DNA of 64,000 nucleotides. It comes from Emydura subglobosa (taxonomy: Eukaryota; Chordata; Testudines; Chelidae). Shown in pieces: positions 1-11,994 of this stretch. The notes below the pieces were generated by a model. The model was given only the letters and a program-made list of their open reading frames with translations. It was not told the origin of the DNA and did not search any database. The stretch is from positions 38,717,943 to 38,781,942 of the forward strand of contig ML679966.1 in the NCBI GenBank assembly GCA_007922225.1, given 5' to 3'. Numbering within the stretch: position 1 is the first letter of the stretch; the number at the start of each line of letters is the position of its first letter. A program made the translations under genes and the position numbers.

Positions 1-700
1 TAGAGCAATTAGCAATCTTCAACACAGTTCTCGGACTGGGGCACACTGAGTCAAGCTCAAGCCCTCTGGGCAGGGCAGAATAGCAGTTTGTGGCCCAGCT
101 CTCTGGCTGGGGTAGACAGCAAACAAACGGAGACCATCTGGCCTAATGTGGGTAGGCTGCCACGCAGGGGTGGGGTCGGCAGCACGGGAAAGAGGGACCC
201 AGGCCCACCCTACTCCACCAGGTCCCAGCCCACGGCCCTAACAGTGGCAGCGAATCCTGCCACTGGGTCGGTGGGGATTCTGCCGAAACATGCTGACTGT
301 GGTTTCAGCAACACAACCAGATATATGTCTGGTTTGCCAGGCTACTTCCTACCCCTACCTGTTTCACAGGGCTTCATTGCTCACAGGCCTTCAGACTCTT
401 TGGGGTACTTGGCAGTCACCTGTTCCTGCAGCTCCTTGGGCTTTTCCTCTCAAAACAGGAATTGATGAAGCTCGGTCCCAGGTTCCAGAGCCAGCAGCAA
501 GGCAGAGGTGTCTAACTCCTTCCTGGCGCTCTCTCAACTGAGCTGGAGGCACCACTTCTTATACTTTCTGTTTCACCCTTCTGCTTCTGGCACAAGGGAC
601 AAGCCCAGCCTGGCTTTCCCCAGCTGGTGGTGGGGAGTAGTTCTTCCCTGTCAGGCTTGGAGGAAGGCCATTCTGCCTTGCTACAACTCAATAATGTAGT
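1..700 (-). mobile_element. GC-rich dispersed-repeat block, possibly LTR element
   Basis: Markedly richer in GC than the following sequence. On the minus strand it contains a TATA-like AAGTATAAGAAG (about 555-570) followed by leader-like sequence (CTGCTGGCTCTGG, GAGCTGCAGGAACAGGTGAC). This style fits an LTR retrotransposon 5' region. No diagnostic protein motif was found, and the open frames (88-465, 290-541) match nothing I know. Confidence 0.35.
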
Positions 701-1580
701 AACATAAGAAACTGTACTTTATAGTTTAACTGATGGGTTTTTTTGTCTCTTCCTAAATTACTTAGACTGGCACTTGCATGTAATCAAGGTGCCAAATTTA
801 AGTTTTGCAGAAGCAACAGATTCAAATAAATGTTTGATATTTTAATATCAAAATAATTATTTTAATACTTCTAAATGTCATATTTGTTTTAATTTTAAAC
901 AGCCGTTGAAACATTTGCAACTCAAATGCCATAGTAGTGTACAAGTGCATAAGAATGAACAAATGAAACTGACTATGGAACAAAGATGTCTACTTTCACT
1001 GTCCAAGGTAAGTGAAGCGCAAAAAGCAAGCAATATAAATGCAAACATGTAAGCTCTTGTTTGAAAATTCTTTCAATTTAATAATTCTGGATGGTAGTTT
1101 TTTTTATTATAAAAAGTTCTAGTTGATAACATTTCAAATCTAAAGTATGTGAAGGTACAGTTGATATGTAAGATGCTATGCAATATAAAGTTGTATTTTT
1201 ATATTAGCTGTAAGTTATGATGACTTTCACTCAAAACTGTAACATGCCAATTTATTATAGGCAACAACTGATTTCTCAGGAACTAATTGCTTATGCCTGT
1301 CCATAAGAAGGGATGGCAGAAAAACATGTTGACTATTTAGAAGGTTGTTGGCTCCTTAAGGCAGAGGTTATATCCTACCATTAAAGCAACACTTCTTTTG
1401 ATAGAAAAAAGTTATTAGATATTAGTATAGAACATATTAATTAGTACTGGATGTAAGATCTATCATTAGTTGATTATTAGTATTGGTAAAAGGCTAGAGA
1501 TAGTAAATACCTTGCCAGATGAAATGAAGTAGGAAGGATGGAGGTGAATAGGGTCAGGTGAGAAAGGTTTATAAATTCAG
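701..1580. other. AT-rich intergenic DNA, no feature seen
   Basis: No ORF, repeat or structured element was recognised. Confidence 0.6.
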
Positions 1581-1664
1581 GGCCAGATTCTTATCTGATG
1601 TAAGTTTGTGTACCTCCATTGACTTCAGTGGAACTACACTAATATACACCAGCTGAGAATCTGA
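1581..1664. repeat. Short palindromic MITE-like repeat
   Basis: Begins GGCCAGATTCT and ends AGAATCTGAC, which are near-inverted termini. CATTGACTTCAGTGG is in the middle. Related copies occur at about 29985, 45519 and 62980. Non-coding; probably a miniature inverted-repeat DNA element. Confidence 0.65.
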
Positions 1665-2827
1665 CTTTCAGTACTTATACTACTGATTTTGAGACACACA
1701 TTCTTCTAAATCTCTCATTTGTAGCTTTGGTGTTATAAGTAGGAGTTAATTCTAAAGTCACTAGAAATCATTCAAGAAAAAGATGAGAATCATCTGCTAA
1801 AGATCTTTTAGGCCATATCCTACCTTGACTTCAAGAACTCCTACAGATATCATTATGAGATGGAAAGGCTAAGGCTCTTACTTCGATGTGCTCCTGGCCC
1901 TTAGCTTTCAATATTATTTTATGTATATCCAAATTGCTTTGGAATCCTACACAATGAAAGTCATTATATACATGTCAAATCCGCATTATTTCTTAAATCT
2001 ATAATGTACATAACCTATAGAATTGAATATACAGTGCCAAATTCACTAATACAGCAGGAGGCAAAGCAGTCATAAATCCAGCTTTATCAGCTAGTTATGG
2101 CTGCTTTTGATTGTAGCAGTGTAAAAATGCTAGAGTATACCAGTGAATCTGGCTCAACAATTTTAATGTACTTCATTAATGTTGTATTTTCTTCAAACTA
2201 ACTCAAACTGTATTGAACATAGGGACTCTTTTTATAGTAACATACTTAAGAAAACTGGGTAATTGCTGTAAAAACTGTACACCTGCAATGGCCAAAGCAG
2301 AAATCCATGCCAACCTTGGTATGACTAAAGTGTTTTGTCTATATTCAGGAACTGCTTATTTTAGGATGGCATCAGTTGCAGCAAATTAGTAATCAACCTA
2401 GTTAGAGCTTAGAAAATAACAGAAATTTAAGGATGTAGCAAACCATTTACATGTCTCTGCCAGTGGCTGCCTGAAATATTTGCTAGATGCTTTCATGATT
2501 TTCACTTTTATCTTATAACTGAAGTGTGATAAGATACCTGAAATAAAAGTGCAATCTGAAAAAAGTACAAGCTTTTAAACTCCTAAAATTAGTTTACTTG
2601 GACTTGATTGTACAATGCCATTAATACAATTTAAATTATTAAGATTTTAATAACAGTTTTTATCACAAAAACTGATTGTGAAATTCGCACTGATTTTGTC
2701 TCAAAAGTAGATTTGAAAGACAGAAATGGTTCTCACGTTATAGAAACAGTGCTCCAAAATGTATATTCATTTTAAAGATTCAGGACTATATTACCAGCAA
2801 GGCTGCAGGATATACTATGCCATCTTT
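1665..2827. other. AT-rich intergenic DNA, no feature seen
   Basis: No recognisable coding, RNA or repeat signal. Confidence 0.55.
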
Positions 2828-3050
2828 TCAAAATAATGTGTATGTGCCCCGATTCTCTGAAGAGTTGTGTAATGCCATGCCCCCAGGTGTATTGTGAGCA
2901 CTAGGGATTGAACCTGGAATCTCTGCATCTAGAGCATGAACTAAAAACTTCTGCTCTGTTAGCCAAGGCTGTAGCAAGGTCAATCTTATATATGGCCCAG
3001 CCATCACTAGTGGGAGACAGAACACCACACCAAGTGGATAGGAGTTACAC
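2828..3050 (-). mobile_element. tRNA-derived SINE fragment
   Basis: GGGATTGAACCTGG at about 2905-2918 is the reverse complement of a tRNA B-box (GGTTCAATCCC). The following text (CTGTTAGCCAAGGCTGTAGC, GGGAGACAGAACACCACACC) resembles dispersed reptile SINE sequence. Diverged and non-coding. Confidence 0.55.
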
Positions 3051-3054
3051 TTAC

Positions 3055-3135
3055 AAGTGTGACTTCAATGGGACTACTCAAAACTGCATAAAGTTAAGCA
3101 TGTGTTTAAGTCTTTGCAAAATAAGGATCTTACCT
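3055..3135. repeat. Short dispersed palindromic repeat
   Basis: Contains GACTTCAATGGGACTACTCA and AAGTTAAGCATGTGTTTAAGTCTTTGCA. The second motif recurs, with an inverted partner, at 31391-31480. Confidence 0.5.
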
Positions 3136-3429
3136 TCACACAGCAAAATCAATCCAAAGTAAACAGTTCCATTCCGAAAAGAACAAACATTTCAAAACTT
3201 ATGTTGTTTATTTGTTAGAATGTGTGCTCTGCAGGACAGTGACTGTCTCTGCCTTTCTCTGAAAGGCATCTCACACCCTTTAGGCTCTGCTGCAATATAC
3301 ACAAATATTTGTTTATCTAGCAATAATGCATTTAGGCTTTTGCTATGTGGAAAAGTTTGTTGATGCAATATTAAACTTCATATGTTATTTGTCAAACTCA
3401 AAAAATGAAAGTAAGATCCATGAAGGCAT

Positions 3430-4150
3430 GAGGGGGGGGTGTCACACCAGCATGTCTCCTATGGTCAAGCAGAGCACTGCAGACAAGTTCTGCTTTGATT
3501 TTCTTCCACCCATAGTATTAACAAGTCCAGAGCAGCTAGGGGTATTAAAGACCACCCTCCCCAAAGGGTCTCCTTTATTTAATAGAAAATCTCACACAGA
3601 CATACATGATACCTTTCTATCTCAGCTTTTTGGCTAAGGGAGTAAGTCAGTCCCAGTCTGCCTCATCTGTCTTGAGTTCAGTATTCCTTTTTGCTGTTAT
3701 CTCCTGATGCTTTCTGTGTGGAGTCCTCTTCTTATATCAGGATCTATGGAGATCTTCCAAGGGCCACCTCAAACATCAGGCAAGGCCCTCCATGCTGTCT
3801 GCCCACCATGACTCTCTCACTAAAGCACTCCTTTTTCCAGAAGCCCTTCTTCCAGACTCCCTGAGGGAGTGTCGTTTCCAGGAGCCCCTTCTTAGACTTT
3901 CTACCCTTGGAGTTTGCTTTCTGCTTAATCCAGACTTCCTCATTTGAGAGCATAGATTCAGTTTGGCTTAGACTCTCCTGCTGTAGAGCACCCTTTCTCC
4001 TCAGGAGTGTGTCTAATTGAGGTCCTTAGTCTTTTATCATACCCAGATGCTTCCCTGCCTGATTAATTACTCCTAGGTGAACCTGAGTTTCCTCATTCCA
4101 TTTGTGGAGCTTGTCAGAGGTAGGCTGGGCCTGACAGTGTGTTACCAAAG
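3430..4150. mobile_element. Possible LTR-element fragment
   Basis: A more GC-rich block than its flanks, bounded by TGTCACACC (about 3440) and TGTGTTACC (about 4140), which are roughly inverted to each other. No target duplication, primer site or protein motif could be assigned. The open frames at 3326-3637 (+) and 3744-3953 (-) have no recognisable motif. Confidence 0.3.
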
Positions 4151-4669
4151 TATTACTTTAATACCATTATTTATATGCATTCGGTAGGTTCTTTCTGTAT
4201 AACTCACAATGTTAGCCATTAATAAGAACATTTATTGACAGTGACCATGCATTGCTATCAGGGACACCATAGTATTCCTCTACACTTAGAATAGGAAAGA
4301 GTTACAACTAAATATATAGTGTCTTATTTACTACCATGGGTAAATGTTTACCACAATAGGCACTAACTTATAATGCTTCATATATACAGCAGTGAATATA
4401 AAAACTGCACTTCCTTTGAATGTTTATAGTATTAATGACTAATGCATCTATTGCCCTGCCATACTGTTGCATGATCATATAATGATGGAACTATAGTAAA
4501 TAATAATTAAATATGAGAAATATTTGCTTTATTTAAAAAAATAAAACAAGGGCCTTCATCATAATTACATGGCATTTCTTAGGATTTATATTGCTAATGG
4601 GTGCAATATTTTGCCTTAAGTCTCTATTGTAATAGATTTCTATTCAGAAATCCATTAGGAACATGTATA
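4151..4669. other. AT-rich intergenic DNA, no feature seen
   Basis: Nothing supported. Confidence 0.55.
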
Positions 4670-4830
4670 CCACCTTCTCTCTGACACTGGCCAGTAAAAG
4701 ATACTGCAGAGTAATGTTCAATAAACCCCATAATCACCCCCTATTATGGAATAACTTGCCCATGGAGGAAGTTTCTTCTAAACCCCTATCAGTTTTTCCT
4801 TGTGTCTTGAATGTATAGGTCGATGGCCCC
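4670..4830 (-). mobile_element. Old CR1 3'-end fragment
   Basis: CTGGCCAGTAAAAGATACTG and GGAAGTTTCTTCTAAACCCC resemble the reverse complement of a CR1-type 3' untranslated tail. A similar AGTTTCTTCCTACTCCC occurs near 8413. Confidence 0.45.
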
Positions 4831-5084
4831 ACTTCAGCAAAGTGCTTAGGCCATGATCCTGCATCTTTAAAGTCAATGAGAGTGCTGCTAGGATTTCAAT
4901 TAGCACAGACTCAAGCTCATAGCTATCTATCTACACTACTTCTGTGGTCCATTCCCAAAGACTTGAATACATGCTTAACTTGACTCATATATTGACTTTC
5001 AGTTTCTTTGATTGTTCCTTTGGTTTTTTTATTAGGAGAATGAATATAAGAGTACCCAGCTTACCATTCTACTTGATCATTCAA

Positions 5085-5395
5085 GCCCAGGCACCAGCAG
5101 TCCAGTTCAGTACTCTGAACCAGAGTTAGGAAGCAGCAACCAGATCCAAGGGTCAAAGCTAGGGTCAGGAACAGGGCCAGAGCAAGACACAAGCAGGATT
5201 GGAGCTGATGCAAGACCAGGAGCAATCACAGCAGTGGATGAAACCATCAAACAGCCAGTAACCTGCTGCTGAGCTTAAAAAAGATGGCCAGCTGGCTCCC
5301 CTCAGCCAATCAGGCAGTCCTACCACAACCCAGTTGAGCTCATTAATCTACCTAGAAGCTGGATTGGCTAGTCCTCAAGTGAAGATGCTCTTCTT
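5085..5395 (-). mobile_element. Chromovirus-type solo LTR, diverged
   Basis: On the minus strand it reads AGCCAATCC, TGATTGGCTGAGGGGAGCC, TTTTTTAAGCTCAGCAGCAGG, then pyrimidine-rich CTGGCCCTGTTCCTGACCC. The layout matches the Gypsy LTR at 8700-9222 (CCAAT element, TATA-like box, CCTGC-rich stretch). No internal region adjoins it. Ends not resolved. Confidence 0.5.
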
Positions 5396-8284
5396 CTTCT
5401 TTACAAATGAACCAGTATTCATATTTCTACTTTCCCATTCTATACAAATCCCTTGTGAGGCACTTTCTCAGAAGCTTTCAAAAGTCCAAATAAGTTAGAT
5501 AAAATATTTTTCCTTTATCAACTATTTTGTTGATGTAATCAAGAAGTTCTAGTATGCTAAATAGGAATGATTTCCTTTACAAAAGTTATGCTGCATGTTT
5601 AAACATCTCATATAAAAAAAATGAAAATGAGAAGAGGAAAAAAGTTAACTTTAAATGCAGAGCTTCTGTAACTAAAATATTCAAGTTTTAAGATGTGTGT
5701 ATATATATTTCCTCTCTTTCCAGTAATTGTCAAGATATATTATTTCAGAATGTGGGAGAAATGATGAAGGGCATTCAAACCACACTATTCATGGAGAAAA
5801 AAACAACAACTCAACAAAACCATGAAAAAAAAAAAGAATTCATTCTCTTTTTGCTCTAGAAAATCTAGCAGTCAGATCTATTTCAAACTTATTTCATCTT
5901 TAACTCCTGCCATGTTTCTTTGGCAGCAGTTTTATGTGCGTAGGTCTTTGTCTGGCCTTTATTGTAATTAGTGTCAATATTTTGTTCAAAGCACTTCCAA
6001 CCACCAGTTTCATCCTCATCTGCTGCTTCAGCATTCAACAAAACTAAGTTTCTGATTCAAAGTTAAAAACATAAAAAACTGAATCTTCACATTTTCAGAA
6101 ACAAAGCTAGTTCAGTGCTGTCTGTGTTTTCCTCAACAAGACCTAAGCAACAAAGTTGTTCATTGGAATGTGACTCTTTCCTTTGGGAATTCTTGCCAAC
6201 AGCTGTTGGTAATGCATGTTTTTGATTTATCATGCTGCAGATGGTCTAGGTAATAGATTTCTATTTCTAAACAAATAAAACCGAGAAAATTTCAAAGACC
6301 CTCCAGATAATTTTACCCAAGAACAGGACATCACTTAGAATCTCTGAAGTTCATAGTGAAACCCAGGTAGAAAATAAAATATGCAAAATGTTAGAGATAT
6401 CCAGCTTTACAAAATATGGCTTCTTTTGGAAACAACTTTGGTTATTTAGAGTTCAAACCTCAAATACCAAAAGGAGTTCTACTTTGACTGCTGCCTGTAA
6501 TTATTCTATAGTCAAGAACCTTCTCCCCAGTCTGTCTGTGAAGAGGATCTAGGAAATGTTCATAGCTGGGGAATTTATTAATTTGTCATATTTTCACATA
6601 TATATGATAACATATTAATAACCTGACACTATGACAACAAACTATTCTAAGTTCCCAATTAGATAATCTGTTCCATGCAAGTAGGTCTCTGCTCCAGTAT
6701 AGATCATCATTGGCTTCTGTGGGGTTTCACACCAATGTATTGGTCTACCAGCTTGGAGCCTATGCTATTATTTATGAAAGACCATTGGTGAGTTCTTTTA
6801 AGAAGAGATGTTGTCTGACTCTTTGGAAATCTCCCATGGACATTGCACAAACTTATGGTGTGGAGTGTTTGGTTTTTAGCATGTCCACTATGAATGAATG
6901 TCCTCCTTGATTAAGCAATCTGATTTGCCAGGAAAAGTGCAGACTTTGTTCACATGTAGTTTGAATTACATGTGATTCTGTATATAATTCACACCTTATT
7001 TCAAAACTCTTCTAATAACTCACCTCATCTTTTCTCAATAATTGTTTAATAAACTTTTTTTCTCCTTTTTTCTCTTATTTGGTATCTATCCCTTTCCACT
7101 TTTGCTTTTTCCTTGATTTTCTATTATCTTCTTTTATTTGTATCGATTTACATATTCACTATCTTATGCTTTTAAAAATATTATTAATAATATTAATAGA
7201 CTGAGTTAAGCAAAAGGCATATTTGCAGTCATCTGTGGATTAAAGTGGAATTAATTATGCTGGGGCCAAATTTTAAACACATTTCTACAAAGTGGTAAAC
7301 CAATGTTATGGAATTTGTTTGAAGACAAATGTCCAACTAAGGTAATAGTAGAGGTCACAAACATAGATCCCAAGTTCATAAGAAAGTGCCAACCTGCACA
7401 TCTTATCATAATTCCAAGCTCCGCAGCATTACTCTACACGCAATTAAATATAATTAGGCTTAGAAGCATTAGATTTTTATTGGTAAATGTTGGTAAATAT
7501 TGATTTCACCGTATACATGCAAATCAGTGAAAAAATATTTCCATAGATGATAATTGAAATTTACAGATAGGCAAAGTAAGAAAAAATATGTTTGAGAATT
7601 TATTAGAATTTGATTTAAGGATCTTTACTTTGTATATTTTAACATATGTTGTTGACAATTTGTGTTTTAATGGTTATCAAGCTTTAACTTTTTAATCTCA
7701 ATACCTATTGTCATTAAATAATGATTTTCTGACCTCCCCATAATTTTTGCAACTGTTAAAATTTAAATAGATGAAAATTAAAAAACTGCATAAAATAAAC
7801 ATTGATATCTGTTAAAAATGTAAAAAATTAAAATAAAATTCTGATGACCCTAAACATAATCCAAGATAGGCTATGGAAACCAATCAAATGGCATGCCTGC
7901 TTGCAAACTCATTCAGACTTTCTGGATATTTATAATGTTCCCAACCTCAAGCTAAAAACAGAGAGAATGATCCATGTTTGTGAAACAATAATAAAGTGCT
8001 GTAGAAATCTTTCAATTTATTGTAACAAATCCCTGATTAGTTAATGCCTGATTCCAGTTCATCCTGGAATCCTTGAAAACACTCACTATGACTTCAAGTG
8101 GAGTTAAACTGGTCCCCAGTGACACTGACAAATTGCACACCACCAGCAACTGGAGCAATATTTCTGATCCTATTGCTATAACAGATGCTTTTACCACTTA
8201 TTCTAGGGAGTATCTCTATTACTTGTTTCTAGCATTGGGCTTATAACATAACTAGTGGTTGTGACTCCATTCTGTAGAAAGCAG
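5396..8284. other. AT-rich intergenic DNA, no feature seen
   Basis: Long unremarkable stretch with poly-A/T runs. Open frames (for example 6710-6910, 7303-7503 and 7844-8044) are short and show no domain or codon signature. Confidence 0.5.
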
Positions 8285-8545
8285 TGCTACATATAGGAAT
8301 GGTCATACTGCATGGGACAATTGGCTAATGTAGTCTGGTGTCCCATCCCTGACAGTGATCATTACCAGATGCTTCAGAGAAAAAAATGAGGGAATAGCCT
8401 ATTCACAGAGAAAGTTTCTTCCTACTCCCAGACAGCTAGTGGTTGCTCATGTCCTAAAGCAAGAAAATGTGTAACCATTTTTTTACCTTACCTAATGTAA
8501 CTGTGGATGTTCCAATTCACCAAATAAATGTGTATTTCTTTTTGT
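8285..8545 (-). mobile_element. CR1 LINE 3'-end fragment
   Basis: Reads as the reverse complement of the same tail seen at 57840-57985: GGTCATACTGCATGGGACAATTGG, CCAGATGCTTCAGAG and TTTCTTCCTACTCCCAGACAG. Only the 3' end survives. Confidence 0.65.
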
Positions 8546-8699
8546 GAATCCCGAACTCATTTATATATGTGGGTTCTACAGGTTAACTATGTATTGTTTA
8601 AAGAATATATTTCCTTTTATTAATTTTAAATATTTTCACTTTCAGTTTAATTGAATGGTGCTTTGTGCAATGATCTGGGCATGGATTATCCTATCTAGT

Positions 8700-9222
8700 T
8701 GTTGGAGCCAAAGTCAGTCTAGTGGCCAGAGACAAGGGTTGAAGCCAGAGATATCAGGTGCCAAGCCCGGGGTCAGAACTGGAGATTGCTACAGGTGCCA
8801 AGCTGGGGGTCAGGGCCAGAAAGAGCATCAGAGGTAAGGTGGAGGAGCAGGGACCTGGAATAGGACAGGACAGCAGGAACTGGGAGTAGACTGGAGTTTT
8901 TGATAGAAGGAGAGGAATCAGGATCAGGCAGTGATGCAGGAACTGGGAGCAAGCAAGAATGAAGGGCTCGCGAGTCAGGTAAACAGGAAGGCTCCATCGT
9001 AGCAGCCAGCCAGGGATTCCTCTAGATGTTCAGACAACTTCCTATTGTTACTTCTTGATTTATATAGAGACCCTGAGCCAATCAGTGTTGGATGTTTCCC
9101 CAATCGGAAGCTATGAAGGCAGGGCCATCTGTGAGCTAACCTTTCACTGGACCCTTTCCTGATTACTCAGGTAAGCTGCTTGGTGTCACTCATGGCCCAT
9201 AGGCCTGCTGTGATCCCTCACA
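8700..9222 (-). mobile_element. 3' LTR of Gypsy chromovirus
   Basis: On the minus strand it begins TGTGAGGGATCACAG right after a purine tract (CTGGGGGAGGGAA), the expected polypurine-tract/LTR junction. It ends ...GGCTCCAACA. It carries GATTGGCTCAGG and a TATA box (CTCTATATAAATC, about 9055-9067). About 523 bp with TG...CA ends. Confidence 0.7.
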
Positions 9223-9596
9223 TTCCCTCCCCCAGTGTTCCCTCCAGGCGGTTGTGGATCAGGTTGTTCAGGGTAGTCTTGGTGGAAGGCATTTACTAGG
9301 TCAAAAGCATGGATATTCTCCACCGATTCCCAGAAGCACTTTTCAGGACCACAGTCTTCCGAATTCACAAAATACCACAGTTTACCCCCATTTAATTTTG
9401 GCATCAAGAATCTCATGGATGATGTACTTGAACACATACCGGTGGGGGGACGGGGAAGGAAAGAGGGGCATTCATGGAAAGGGTCCGGAAAGTGGGGCTT
9501 CAGGAGTGATATGTCGAAAACTTGGTATATCCGAAGAGAACAAGTCAAGTTCAAAGGCAATGGGATTAATTTGCTGGTGAATTTAGTATGGGCCAA
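9186..9596 (-). pseudogene. Gypsy integrase C-terminus with chromodomain
   Basis: 136-codon open frame. Residues 27-36 contain VFDISLLKPH, the conserved segment after the integrase core of Ty3/Gypsy elements. Residues about 61-108 are a chromodomain (GGKLWYFVNSEDCGPEKCFWESVENI, then DLVNAFHQDYPE) of the type that lets chromoviruses target marked chromatin. The tail is proline/glycine rich and runs into the LTR. The integrase core, RT, RNase H, protease and gag are absent: homology stops near 9620. The open frame is short and truncated, so this is a relic. Internal divergence from the usual LVDWEGYGPE-type core is visible. Confidence 0.8.
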
Positions 9597-9619
9597 AAAA
9601 CTGGCAGTCTAATTTATGA

Positions 9620-10879
9620 GATGGCCTGTTTGTATGTAGGTTTTCTGTGGAGAGTCATATCTTTTGTATTCTCTTGTATCCTAAAGGCCACCTTACACTG
9701 TTCTAGTAATAAAATTTACTCCAACTTTAAGATCCTTTAACATGCCAAAGTGACATATAGTGGCCATAGTGAAAATGACAATCAGTCACTATAAGGAATG
9801 AATGCATATGATGGAAATCATCAGAGGTTCCACCAGAAGTTATCCACCTTTATGTAATTGGGGTGTGCAGAGAAAAATGGATTTGTATTTATTTATTGGC
9901 TGTCAATAAATAGCTTGAACTTAATAATAAGGTTGTCACTGCAAGTTCAGTTCATGTAACGACAACAGAATGTGCATGACACATAACTGATCCTTAATAT
10001 GGATTGGTGAGGTTTACACAAAGACATGTAGAAAATATACATTATTTGCACATTGCATTGTTTTCATAAGGGCTAATGTGACTCCACTGATGGAGTTACA
10101 TCATAAAAGAACTTGGCCCACTACAACCGTTTTCCTCACATCTTCCCTAATGCCACTTTAAAATGTGGGCACAATTCAAAGGGTAACACCAGGTTCAAAG
10201 GTTCTTGTAGACAATACTATTCATTCTTATTTATAAACACAATTTTCCCCATCACTTGGACTGAGGATATTACCTCATTTATAAAATGTCTGTGTAATGA
10301 CAGATTGGTGCTTGTGTACAAAGGGAAACGCAAATGACATAAAATTAATCACAGTTGGAAACAGTTAAGACCTATTATTGTTGCTTCCAATGGATGTCAG
10401 CAGCATTGTTATAAGGACTAAAAACAGAATAAAACAGTGAAGGGGAAAAAACACCAAGAAGCAAAAAACAAACAAAACATGCCTTTCATTGTGCTTTGAA
10501 AGCTGCTAAATTTAGGATTTGGTAGACTGTCAGTGGGGGCAGATGCTAAAAGTTAGCTCTCTCTGCTAAGAAAATTTTGCTGCTAGTCCTGGAAATTCAA
10601 TGCCAGACGTCCCAGCCACTCAACTAATGTGGTGGGGTACTTCATACAAGAGAATTTTAAGTTGCTCTAGTCCATGTAAGGAGATCAACACCAAAAACAG
10701 CATTTAGCCACACAGTTGAAAAGCAGGCGGAAAAATTTTCTCTCTTCTAATTTAAATAAGAAAGATGGTGATAGTATCATAACGATTAGGCATGAACAGA
10801 AATATACTTAGTTTTAAGTGTAAGGCTTTTGATAAGTAGTAAATGATGATAGTTAAAAGCAAGTTTTAGATAGAAATCT
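9620..10879. other. AT-rich intergenic DNA, no feature seen
   Basis: No coding or repeat family recognised. A short frame at 10113-10337 has no known motif. Confidence 0.5.
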
Positions 10880-10889
10880 AAAATGGTGG

Positions 10890-11990
10890 CCATGATGATG
10901 TCATGTTGAGAGAGAGAGAAACAAAATGGAGATGTTAAGAAACTGGCCAATAGCAGAAAGGTAGTGGGTGAAATAAAGGTAATACCTCCTAATACCTGCA
11001 GGGGGGGTCCGTTATGTAGAAAGAAGGATTACAAGGAGGTCCTAGTTTTAGTAAATAAGTTAAATTAATTAGCATATTGGACAGCTGAGTGGTCGAAAAT
11101 GCTATCATCCCGGGGAGGGGAAGGTGCTATTGACTGATGTTAAGAAAGCAACCAATCAGGAAAAGGCAGAAAATCATATATAAAGCAGAAAGCTGACATA
11201 CTTGGGTATGGGTGATTGGGGGATCAGAGGAGTAGGAGAGGATATCTAGAGCAACATCAGCGGCAGTGACAGTAGAACACAGCAGCAGCAGCTTGACAGA
11301 ACAGAAGAACCTGAGACGAGACAGGCATTTGAATAAGAAGGAAAGTAAGTATGACTCTGCTAAGTATAAAAAATGTATGGGTAGGATTGTAAATAAAGCT
11401 GGATGCTTGCATTTCAGTGATCTCCTACCCCACCCATTCTGTGATTGCCTGATCAATACTCATAGAATGTTAACTTGTAGCAATATTATTAAGTGTGCTA
11501 TTGTAATGTCACTGCATGCATATGTATAAGTAAATTGTATGTTATATTGTAATAAGCTTGGTATGCTAATACAACATTGTATTAAGGCTTTATACATATG
11601 TATGCAGGTTTCGTTCTCCCTCCCTCTATGTTATATTGTATGTTGCAGCACTGTATGATTGTCACACCGTGCTACAATTAAGTATTCATAACATTATAAT
11701 ATGTGCTAAGGAAATATTGTATTGTGTTATGAGTACTGTTTTGCAATTATAGAGTTTTATGTTATAGTTGATGGTGCGCCACATTGTTATATAGTTAATG
11801 GTGTTTTATATTGTCCTAAGTGGCTTATTTCATTTGTGACATTGATTTTTTTTATTTAAATTGTATTAGAATTAGCATTTAATAAAGAGACATTTTGTTT
11901 TTGAAGAAACTACTGTCTAAGAGTCAATCCTTTGAGCGGAGGGCTGTATCTGTGTCCTCCCAAGGGTAAACTGAGAGAGGTGGGTCTAGG
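10890..11990 (+). mobile_element. Long LTR-like sequence, retroviral type
   Basis: Contains a CCAAT element (ACCAATCAGG, about 11150), a clear TATA box (ATCATATATAAAG, 11172-11184), and two polyadenylation signals (AATAAA at 11392 and 11881). The second is followed by a GT/T-rich stretch (ACATTTTGTTTTTGAAG). Order and spacing fit an LTR. If the second signal is the real one, the repeat is about 1.1 kb with a very long R region. No gag/pol adjoins it, so it would be a solo LTR or fragment. Ends uncertain. Confidence 0.45.
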
Positions 11991-11994
11991 GAGT

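Noticed and set aside
88..465. 125-codon plus-strand frame
   Set aside because: Overlaps another frame in the same GC-rich repeat-like block and shows no known motif.
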